Part shown: positions 37,198 through 44,082 of the stretch, one piece after another
Position numbering within the stretch: the first letter of the stretch is position 1
How the letters are laid out: the number at the start of each line of letters is the position of its first letter
DNA from: an uncultured Roseivirga sp.
Lineage (GTDB): Bacteria > Bacteroidota > Bacteroidia > Cytophagales > Cyclobacteriaceae
Direction of reading: 5' to 3'
Assembly: GCA_947493005.1 (NCBI GenBank)
Contig: CANLOY010000001.1
Span: 310,001-374,000 of the forward strand
Length of the DNA: 64,000 bases
Made by a program: the position numbers and the translations under genes
Notes under the pieces: generated by a model
Databases searched by the model: none
Told to the model about the DNA's origin: nothing
What the model saw: only the letters and a program-made list of their open reading frames with translations

Positions 37198-37986
37198 TTA
37201 TAAGCTTACTGTTCTTCCACCATCTACTGGCAAATTAATTCCATTGACATACCCAGCGGCAGGGCTTGCCAGAAATGCAGCGGCAGCGGCCACCTCATGA
37301 GCTTCAGCAAAACGCCTGGCTGGAACCGCAGACTTCATTGCATCACTTACTTCCTCTATACTTTTACCTGTTTTGCTTGCCTTGTTTTCAATTATTGAAC
37401 TTAAGCGCTGTGTTGCAGTAGCTCCAGGAAGTACATTGTTGACAGTAATTCCAAACTGACCTAACTCATTGGCGAGTGTTTTAGACCAGTTGGCCACAGC
37501 TCCCCGAATAGTATTGGAAACACCCAACCCATTCAAAGGTACTTTCACAGAAGTACTGATAATATTGATAATTCGCCCATAACCGGAATCCTTCATCCCC
37601 GGAACCATAGCCTGAGTTAATATCTGGTTACAGATGAGGTGTTGATTGAAAGCTATTCTGAACTCATCTATTCCAGCATCAATTGCCAATCCACCCGGAG
37701 GACCTCCAGTATTGTTGATTAGAATATGATACTGATTTCCTTGATTCAAATGATTATCAACCATAGACTTTAACTGATCTGGTTTCGAAAAATCTGCAGT
37801 CAATATTTGATGTGACTGACCTGAATCAACTGATAAACCAGACATCACTTGATTCAAAGACTCCTTGTTACGAGCACAAAGGGTCACATTGGCTCCCATG
37901 CCAGCCAGCTCTTCGGCAATTGCTTTTCCGATGCCTTGAGTACTTCCACAAACGAAGGCATTCTTTCCCGATAAATTAAGGTTCAT
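37198..37986 (-). CDS. Short-chain dehydrogenase/reductase
   Basis: This 262-aa SDR starts at the ATG at 37986 (MNLNLSGKNAFVCG), as the seven residues before it do not fit the family. It has the nucleotide-binding CGSTQGIGKAIAEELA near residues 12-25, NNTGGPPGG near 85-93, and a C-terminal PVDGGRTVSL. The usual YxxxK catalytic motif is not intact: the segment after IISTSVKVPLNGLGVSNTIRGAV lacks the Tyr and Lys at the standard spacing, as in the 3-oxoacyl-reductase-like subgroup with a PPGG loop. It leads the leftward trio with 2-bp gaps. The substrate is unknown. Confidence 0.85.
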   Translation of the reverse strand: MNLNLSGKNAFVCGSTQGIGKAIAEELAGMGANVTLCARNKESLNQVMSGLSVDSGQSHQILTADFSKPDQLKSMVDNHLNQGNQYHILINNTGGPPGGLAIDAGIDEFRIAFNQHLICNQILTQAMVPGMKDSGYGRIINIISTSVKVPLNGLGVSNTIRGAVANWSKTLANELGQFGITVNNVLPGATATQRLSSIIENKASKTGKSIEEVSDAMKSAVPARRFAEAHEVAAAAAFLASPAAGYVNGINLPVDGGRTVSL

Positions 37987-38076
37987 AATGTATAGTGTAT
38001 TGATCAAAGTTATGAAAATCGGGTTTAGTCCTACCGTGATTTTCTGTATTTTAGAGGCTGGTTAAATAAAAACAAA

Positions 38077-38607
38077 ATGGGCATCAGAAGACCTTTCAAC
38101 CTTACTGAATGGATTGAAGAAAACAGGGAACTGTTGAAACCTCCTGTAGGTAACAAAAACCTGTATCCTGAAGGAACAGATTACATAGTAATGATTGTGG
38201 CTGGTCCGAATGCCCGAAAAGACTACCACTACAACGAAACTGAAGAGTTGTTTTATCAACTCGAAGGTGAAATAACGGTTAGAATTCAAGAAGATGGGAA
38301 AGCCGTTGATATACCATTGAAAGCTGGAGACATGTACCTCCATCCGCCAAAAGTACCTCATTCTCCCATGCGATCAGAAGGGTCGATTGGGCTGGTAATA
38401 GAAAGGGTAAGAAAACCAGAACACACTGATGGCCTGATGTGGTTTTGTGATAACTGTAACAACAAACTTCACGATACCTATTTTCCTTTAACCAATATCG
38501 AAAAGGACTTTTTACCAAGATTCAAAGAGTTCTACGCTTCAGAAGAATTAAGAACCTGTAAAAACTGTGGACATGTAATGGAAACAGACCCTAGATTCGT
38601 AGGTTAA
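38077..38607 (+). CDS. nbaC: 3-hydroxyanthranilate 3,4-dioxygenase
   Basis: This 176-aa cupin dioxygenase opens the ring of 3-hydroxyanthranilate to 2-amino-3-carboxymuconate semialdehyde. The iron ligands sit in DYHYNETEELFYQLEGEI (His and Glu near residues 50-57) and HPPKVPHSP near 92-99 (His). As in bacterial forms, a C-terminal rubredoxin-like site is present: CDNCNN near 127 and CKNCGH near 165. The gene opens the rightward kynurenine operon, 90 bp from the divergent SDR gene, and the next gene encodes the decarboxylase for its product. Confidence 0.95.
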   Translation: MGIRRPFNLTEWIEENRELLKPPVGNKNLYPEGTDYIVMIVAGPNARKDYHYNETEELFYQLEGEITVRIQEDGKAVDIPLKAGDMYLHPPKVPHSPMRSEGSIGLVIERVRKPEHTDGLMWFCDNCNNKLHDTYFPLTNIEKDFLPRFKEFYASEELRTCKNCGHVMETDPRFVG

Positions 38608-38643
38608 TCTCAATACTCAGTACTTAATACTCAATACTAGTTA

Positions 38644-39654
38644 ATGCTAAAAATCGACATGCATACCCACATCATTCCTGAGCATCTGCCTAAATGGACA
38701 GATAAGTTCGGATATGGTGACTTTATACATTTACATCATCACAAAGAAGGAGCCGCTATGATGATGAAGGGCTCTAAATTTTTCAGGGAAATACAAGCTA
38801 ATTGCTGGCACCCAGAAATTCGGATTGAAGAATACGCTACACTGGGCACACAAGTTCAGGTTGTGAGTACTATCCCTGTTATGTTCTCTTATGATGCTAA
38901 GCCAAATGATGCCCTGGAAGTTTCCAGATTTCTGAATGATCATATCGCTGAGCTTTGTAATAAGTACCCTAAAAACTACATAGGACTGGCCACCATTCCA
39001 ATGCAAGATGAAGAGCTAGCCATTAAAGAGTTAGAGCGGTGTAAAAACGAGTTGAATCTTCCGGGCATTCAGATTGGATCAAACATTAATGACAAGAACT
39101 TGAGCAGCCCTCGTTTCTTTCCAATTTTTCAAGCTTGTCAGGAATTGGATATGGCAATTATGATTCACCCATGGAACATGATGGGGTTCCATAGTATGGA
39201 AAGATATTGGTTGCCGTGGCTGGTAGGTATGCCGGCTGAAACCTCAAGAGCAGCTTGCTCACTGATTTTCGGAGGGGTATTGGAAAGACTACCTGACTTA
39301 AGAGTGAATTTCTCTCATGCTGGTGGTTCATTTTTACCCACGTTAGGGAGAGTGGAACACGGTTTTAATTGCAGACCAGATTTGGTAGCAATCGACAACC
39401 CAATCAACCCAAGAGATTACGTAGGTAAATTCTGGATTGATTCTATAACACACGACCCATTACTGCTAAAGTATGTATTGGAAATGCAAGGCTCAAAACG
39501 TATCACTTTGGGCTCAGACTATCCTTTCCCTCTGGGGGATTTGGAAATTGGCGCTTACATAGAAAAAATGGAGCTGTCGGAAGAAGTAGTAGAAGATATT
39601 TTTTGTAATGCAACACTGGAGTGGTTGAACCTTCCAAAAAGCCAATTTGAATAA
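38644..39654 (+). CDS. nbaD: 2-amino-3-carboxymuconate-6-semialdehyde decarboxylase (ACMSD)
   Basis: This 336-aa zinc amidohydrolase-fold enzyme removes CO2 from ACMS, steering it away from quinolinate toward 2-aminomuconate semialdehyde. The metal motif IDMHTHIIPEHLP is at residues 4-16. HPWNMMGFHSMERYWLPWLVGMPAET (two parts, HPWNMMGF and WLPWLVGMPAET) near 175-200, NFSHAGGSFLPTLGR near 222-236 and LGSDYPFPLGD near 295 are typical of ACMSD. The stop codon shares its last base with the ogt start (TAATG). Confidence 0.95.
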   Translation: MLKIDMHTHIIPEHLPKWTDKFGYGDFIHLHHHKEGAAMMMKGSKFFREIQANCWHPEIRIEEYATLGTQVQVVSTIPVMFSYDAKPNDALEVSRFLNDHIAELCNKYPKNYIGLATIPMQDEELAIKELERCKNELNLPGIQIGSNINDKNLSSPRFFPIFQACQELDMAIMIHPWNMMGFHSMERYWLPWLVGMPAETSRAACSLIFGGVLERLPDLRVNFSHAGGSFLPTLGRVEHGFNCRPDLVAIDNPINPRDYVGKFWIDSITHDPLLLKYVLEMQGSKRITLGSDYPFPLGDLEIGAYIEKMELSEEVVEDIFCNATLEWLNLPKSQFE

Positions 39655-40157
39655 TGAGAAGTTCTGCAATAGCCTATATGGATTCACCACTCGGTAGAAT
39701 CAAAATTGTTGGTGATGATGATGCCATTAAAATGGTGAGTTTTACCGATGGCGAAGAAAGTAATACAATGGAGTCGGTACCACTTGTAGTAAGAAACTGT
39801 AAGAAGCAATTAAAGGAATACTTTGAGGGCAAACGAAAAAAATTCAATGTCCCCCTAGCTCCGGAAGGAACAGCGTTTCAAAAAGAGGTATGGAATGCCC
39901 TATTACAAATCCCCTTTGGCAAAACCTCCACTTATGCAAAACAATCCGTTACCCTAGGTGATATTAAAAAGATCAGAGCTGTGGGTACCGCCAATGGCAA
40001 AAACCCAATTGCTGTGATCATACCTTGTCATCGAGTGATTGGTACAGACGGTAGTCTTACAGGCTATGCAGGTGGGCTCGATAAAAAAGAATGGCTGCTT
40101 AGACATGAAAACAGTATGCCTGGACAAAATCAAACCAGTTTGTTTAATGAATTTTGA
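39654..40157 (+). CDS. ogt: Methylated-DNA--protein-cysteine methyltransferase (Ogt)
   Basis: Ogt directly reverses O6-methylguanine and O4-methylthymine damage by taking the alkyl group onto its own Cys. The 167-aa protein has the FQKEVWNALLQIPFGKTSTY region near residues 80-99, the RAVGTANGKNPIAVIIPCHRVIG active-site stretch with the PCHRV acceptor Cys near 124, and the GYAGGLDKKEWLLRHE end. It is wedged between ACMSD and kynureninase genes, overlapping the first by one base and the second by 11. DNA repair has no obvious tie to kynurenine, so this is an unusual insertion. Confidence 0.95.
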   Translation: MRSSAIAYMDSPLGRIKIVGDDDAIKMVSFTDGEESNTMESVPLVVRNCKKQLKEYFEGKRKKFNVPLAPEGTAFQKEVWNALLQIPFGKTSTYAKQSVTLGDIKKIRAVGTANGKNPIAVIIPCHRVIGTDGSLTGYAGGLDKKEWLLRHENSMPGQNQTSLFNEF

Positions 40158-41424
40158 AAACAGTCTTTCATTCGCACAGCAACTAGATAGTGCAGACCCA
40201 CTAAAGTCTTATAGAGATCAATTTCATATTCCACAGGTAAATGGAAAAGACAGCTATTACTTTACAGGAAATTCTCTGGGGCTACAACCTAAAACCGCCC
40301 GTTCATTTATTGAAGAGGAGCTAAAAGGCTGGGAAACATTAGGAGTCGAAGGGCACTTTGCATCTAACAGAAGGCCATGGGCAGAGTACCATAAGTTCAG
40401 TAAAGAAGCCATATCCAGGATTGTTGGAGCCAAACCGTTGGAAGTTGTTTCTATGAACAACCTAACCGTGAATCTGCACCTGTTGATGGTTTCCTTTTTC
40501 AAACCAACAAGCACACGTTATAAAATCATTTGCGAAGCAGGCGCTTTCCCTTCTGATCAGTACATGTTTGAAACACAGCTGAAGTTTCACAACCTCAACC
40601 CAGATAAAGCATTAATTGAACTGAAACCCAGAGCAGGGGAACACACGCTCCGAACGGAAGATATCCTCTCCAAAATTGAAGAAACTGGAGATGAACTGGC
40701 TTTGGTACTAATTGGAGGAGTTCAATACTACACAGGTCAGTTTTTTGATTTAAAGTCTATTACTGAAGCAGGTCATAAGGCGGGTGCAAAAGTAGGCTTT
40801 GATTTAGCACATGCCTTTGGAAATGTGCCTTTGGCATTGCATGACTGGGGCGTGGACTTTGCCACCTGGTGTTCTTACAAGTACTTAAACTCCGGGCCAG
40901 GAAACGTTTCTGGAATCTATATACACGAAAGATTTGCTAATGATGATTCTCTCGACCGTTTTGCCGGCTGGTGGGGACATAATGAGTCTGAACGCTTCTT
41001 AATGGAAAAGGGCTTCAAACCAATGGCTGGTGCCGATGGCTGGCAATTGAGTAATGTGAATGTGATCGCTACGGCAGCCCACTTGGCATCACTAGAAATT
41101 TTTGATAAAGTAGGAATTAGCGCACTTCGGGAAAAGAGCCTTAAGCTTACTGGTTATATGGAATTCCTGATCAATCAGCTCAGTGGCGATGATCAGGTTT
41201 TCGAAATCATCACACCCTCAAATCCAGAAGAACGTGGATGCCAGCTTTCCATTTTCTGCCACAAAAATGGCAAAGCCCTTTTCGATGCTTTGACCAAAGA
41301 AGGTGTTATTGCTGACTGGCGTGAACCTAATGTGATTCGGGTTGCCCCGGTTCCATTATACAATACCTTCGAGGATGTATTTCATTTTGCCAGAATCCTA
41401 AGAGAAAATCTTCAAAACGCATAA
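40147..41424 (+). CDS. kynU: Kynureninase
   Basis: KynU, a PLP enzyme, cleaves 3-hydroxykynurenine to 3-hydroxyanthranilate and alanine. I start at the ATG at 40147 (425 aa, MNFENSLSFAQQLDSADPL), inside the last codons of ogt; the open frame extends upstream through ogt in another frame and should not be used. YYFTGNSLGLQPK near residue 38, GFDLAHAFGNVPLALHDWGVDFATWCSYKY (PLP Asp and, at its end, the Lys of SYKYLNSGPG near 245), and GWWGHNESERF near 275 are kynureninase features. It is coupled to ogt and precedes kmo by three bases. Confidence 0.96.
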   Translation: MNFENSLSFAQQLDSADPLKSYRDQFHIPQVNGKDSYYFTGNSLGLQPKTARSFIEEELKGWETLGVEGHFASNRRPWAEYHKFSKEAISRIVGAKPLEVVSMNNLTVNLHLLMVSFFKPTSTRYKIICEAGAFPSDQYMFETQLKFHNLNPDKALIELKPRAGEHTLRTEDILSKIEETGDELALVLIGGVQYYTGQFFDLKSITEAGHKAGAKVGFDLAHAFGNVPLALHDWGVDFATWCSYKYLNSGPGNVSGIYIHERFANDDSLDRFAGWWGHNESERFLMEKGFKPMAGADGWQLSNVNVIATAAHLASLEIFDKVGISALREKSLKLTGYMEFLINQLSGDDQVFEIITPSNPEERGCQLSIFCHKNGKALFDALTKEGVIADWREPNVIRVAPVPLYNTFEDVFHFARILRENLQNA

Positions 41425-41427
41425 ACT

Positions 41428-42753
41428 ATGGAAAGTAAAAACCAAAAAATCACAATTCTTGGAGCCGGTTTGGTTGGTTCTTTACTTTCCATATTTCTGG
41501 CCAAAAGAGGCTACCAAGTCACTATTTTTGAACGCAGATCAGACATGCGTAAAGCAGGTGCAATTGGTGGCCGCTCCATAAACCTTGCCCTCAGCCATAG
41601 AGGCCTGAAAGCACTTGACACAGTAGGTATTAAAGATAAAATACAAGAGCACTGCATTCCTATGCCAGGTCGTATGATTCACGATCTTGAAGGCAACCTG
41701 AACTTTCAACCTTATGGTAAAGAAGGCCAGTATATCAACTCCGTTTCTAGAGGAGGCCTCAACCAGCTCTTGATGAATGAAGCAGAAGCAAATGGTGTAG
41801 AAATACGATTTGACCACAAATGCATTGATGTAGATTTTGAATCTGCTACCGCAACATTCGAAAACGGAAATTCAGAATCTGCCGATTTTCTTTTTGGCGG
41901 AGATGGTGCTTTCTCTTCTCTGCGTGCTGCTATGCAAAAAACAGATCGTTTTAACTTTTCTCAGGAGTACATATCGGCAGGCTACAAGGAACTGACCATG
42001 CCTCCAACAGCTAGTGGCGATTTTGCTCTGGATCCCGGAGCTCTGCATATCTGGCCCCGTGGCGAGTATATGCTAATCGCCTTACCCAATCTGGACAAAA
42101 GCTTTACCTGCACTTTATTCTTTCCTTTTGAGGGAGAAATCAGTTTTGACTCTTTGAAGACCGAAGAAGAAGTTGAAGCATTCTTTAATGAAATATTCGG
42201 AGATGCAGTCCCCCACTTACCAAATCTTAAAAAGGAGTTCTTTGAAAACCCGACTTCCAGCTTGATTACTGTACGTTGCGATCCATGGGTAAAGGGGAAT
42301 ACTGCTTTAATAGGCGATGCAGCTCATGCCTTAGTACCCTTCTATGGACAAGGAATGAATGCTGGTTTTGAGGACTGCTATGTCTTTGATCAACTTTTAG
42401 AAAAGCATGGAGAGATCAATGGTGAGCTACTCTCAGAATATCAGGAACTCCGAATTCCTGATGGGAATTCCATTGCAGATTTGGCACTTTACAACTTTAT
42501 TGAAATGCGCGATAAAGTGGCAGATGATAAGTTTCTCCTCCAGAAAAAGATAGAGAAGAAACTAAACGAGCTTTATCCAGACCAATGGATTCCGCTCTAC
42601 TCTATGGTGACCTTTAGTGATCTCCGCTACTCCGAAGCCATTGCTCGTGGCAATAAGCAACAAGCAATTATGAATGAGGTGCTTTCTCAGCCTGGTATTG
42701 AGAAGAATTGGGAGGGTTTGGACTTCAACAATATTGTTACCCAGCTGGACTAA
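41428..42753 (+). CDS. kmo: Kynurenine 3-monooxygenase
   Basis: KMO hydroxylates kynurenine to 3-hydroxykynurenine using FAD, NADPH and O2. The 441-aa protein has the FAD GxGxxG segment ILGAGLVGSLLSIFLAKRGY near residues 10-29, the KMO-typical GGRSINLALSHRGLKAL near 47-63, and the second FAD motif IGDAAHALVPFYGQGMNAGFEDC near 296-318. A C-terminal hydrophobic anchor like that of the eukaryotic enzyme is not present. It closes the rightward operon. The order in the pathway is kmo, kynU, nbaC, nbaD. Confidence 0.96.
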   Translation: MESKNQKITILGAGLVGSLLSIFLAKRGYQVTIFERRSDMRKAGAIGGRSINLALSHRGLKALDTVGIKDKIQEHCIPMPGRMIHDLEGNLNFQPYGKEGQYINSVSRGGLNQLLMNEAEANGVEIRFDHKCIDVDFESATATFENGNSESADFLFGGDGAFSSLRAAMQKTDRFNFSQEYISAGYKELTMPPTASGDFALDPGALHIWPRGEYMLIALPNLDKSFTCTLFFPFEGEISFDSLKTEEEVEAFFNEIFGDAVPHLPNLKKEFFENPTSSLITVRCDPWVKGNTALIGDAAHALVPFYGQGMNAGFEDCYVFDQLLEKHGEINGELLSEYQELRIPDGNSIADLALYNFIEMRDKVADDKFLLQKKIEKKLNELYPDQWIPLYSMVTFSDLRYSEAIARGNKQQAIMNEVLSQPGIEKNWEGLDFNNIVTQLD

Positions 42754-42783
42754 GTGCCCCCAAATAGCTTAGACTAACTCGTA

Positions 42784-42860
42784 GTTCGCACTTGCAGTGC
42801 GGACTGATTCAAACTAGAAATCATATTGTAGGTACAATACATAACGCTCACTACAAGTGA
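42784..42860. repeat. REP-like doublet 1
   Basis: A first element, GTTCGCACTTGCAGTGCGGA with a final C (42784-42804), forms a hairpin and is preceded by GTAG, a tetranucleotide often found at the foot of REPs. A second element, GCTCACTACAAGTGA (42846-42860), is close to its reverse complement. The two face each other across 41 nt, the layout of a REP doublet (REPIN). It lies between kmo and the RAYT gene. Confidence 0.7.
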
Positions 42861-42910
42861 TGTTACAAAACCAACACTCAGCACTAGAGGCTATCTTAGC
42901 CTGAGGTTAA

Positions 42911-43459
42911 TTAAATAATAAATTCAATCGGTAGCTCTCCCACTTCGCCAGCATATTGCCTAGCCGATGAGTACACGTAATCAACAGTTTCATCGACAAT
43001 ACGCTCTGCTACCGGGTTGTTATGGATGTACTCTAATTTTTGGACAACCATTTCTCCGTTTAACAACTCAATAGGATGGAAGCCATCTTGCCAAACCCTG
43101 TAGTTCTTCCCTCTTACTTGTCTCTTTGCTTCAAAAGCAAACTTACTTAGTAGCCATTGCCTTCTACTTTCATTGATTGCTTTAATTTCTTCAAGGAGTT
43201 TCTTGGAAGTGTGTGTTTTAAAGTCGCGCATTACGTTTGGCAGTAGTACTTCTTCCTTTGTGCTTACTATTAAATGAACATGGTTGGTCATAATTACATA
43301 AGCATGAACAATTAACCCTTTGTTGTCAATGCAATATTTCAATGAGTTGATAAGAATGTCTTTATAAGTCGGTCTTGTAAACAAGTCTACCCAACCAACT
43401 ACAGTGCAAGTGATAAAATAGACTCCCGCTGGATTTCTCACTTTGTATTTCCGAGACAT
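42911..43459 (-). CDS. REP-associated tyrosine transposase (RAYT, Y1/HUH family)
   Basis: This 182-aa protein of the Y1_Tnp fold has the HUH motif in YVIMTNHVHLIVS (His60 and His62) and the single catalytic Tyr in KLEYIHNNPV (Tyr144). RAYTs cut and join single-stranded REP hairpins and are thought to spread REPINs; they are normally single-copy, domesticated genes and not active insertion sequences. Both flanks here carry REP-like doublets, with no IS200-type ends, which supports a RAYT over an IS200 transposase. The coding frame is intact. Confidence 0.92.
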   Translation of the reverse strand: MSRKYKVRNPAGVYFITCTVVGWVDLFTRPTYKDILINSLKYCIDNKGLIVHAYVIMTNHVHLIVSTKEEVLLPNVMRDFKTHTSKKLLEEIKAINESRRQWLLSKFAFEAKRQVRGKNYRVWQDGFHPIELLNGEMVVQKLEYIHNNPVAERIVDETVDYVYSSARQYAGEVGELPIEFII

Positions 43460-43482
43460 ACATCAATATGCTTAACACTTGC

Positions 43483-43900
43483 TATTCATTCGAACATTTT
43501 GCACAGACTGCACTATTTTATATATGAAACACAAACCAAACTACTCACACGTTAGTTCGCTCTTGTAGTGCGGACAATCATCACAAAAAGAGCCTACCTC
43601 CTATTAGAAGTAGACTCTATACTGTTTTTATTAAAGGCACTAAAAATACTTAGCAATACCAGCACTCACTACAAGTGAGCACAAGTAGGGTATTCATTCT
43701 AACATATTATGTAAACTACACTGGTTTACATATGAAGTGCAGACCAAACCTTACACACAAGTTCGCACTTGCAGTGCGGACTACTCTCTACACAACAAAA
43801 GAACCTACTCCTATAGAAGTAGACTCTACATTTTAGCGTTTATCAATGGCACTAAAAGTACTTAACAACACCAGCGCTCACTACAAGTGAGCACTAGGAG
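43483..43900. repeat. Two tandem imperfect ~208-bp units with REP-like doublets and hairpins
   Basis: Unit 1 starts at TATTCATTC (43483) and unit 2 at TATTCATTC (43691), 208 bp apart. Each holds, in order, an A-type REP hairpin (43555-43575; 43761-43781), a 28-30 nt stem-loop (43589-43618; 43800-43827), a conserved GGCACTAAAA segment and a B-type inverted REP (43664-43680; 43876-43892). The third stem-loop at 44006 and the sequence behind it continue the pattern in part. I see no convincing gene in 43460-44082. Confidence 0.8.
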
Positions 43901-44005
43901 GACGTACCCTAACATCTACAACTGCGAGGCATGAAGCAGTCTCCTACTAGTTCTAACATAATGAACCATTTTCTTTAGAAGAACCAAGAATAGTAGTAAA
44001 ACAAA

Positions 44006-44035
44006 AGAGTCTACTTCTAATAGGAGGTAGACTCT
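44006..44035 (-). terminator. Rho-independent terminator of the Rhs operon
   Basis: AGAGTCTAC pairs perfectly with GTAGACTCT around a partly paired loop. On the minus strand the stem is followed by TTTTGTTTT. It lies about 50 bp past the Rhs stop at 44083. Related hairpins at 43589-43618 and 43800-43827, each also followed by T's on the minus strand, stand in series behind it. Confidence 0.85.
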
Positions 44036-44082
44036 TCATCAGTTTTTATAAAAGCATTTAAAAGTGCTTAGTAACGAGGAGG

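Noticed and set aside
40039-40146. N-terminal extension of kynureninase through ogt
   Set aside because: The extra residues are out-of-frame ogt and do not resemble kynureninase; the ATG at 40147 gives the family start.
42911-43459. Active IS200/IS605-type insertion sequence
   Set aside because: The protein fits a RAYT, and no IS200-type ends or TnpB gene are present; the flanking hairpins look like REPs.
43483-44040. Possible CRISPR array in the repeat field
   Set aside because: Repeats are palindromic, of several types, and unequal in spacing; there are no uniform 20-40 nt repeats with unique spacers and no cas genes.
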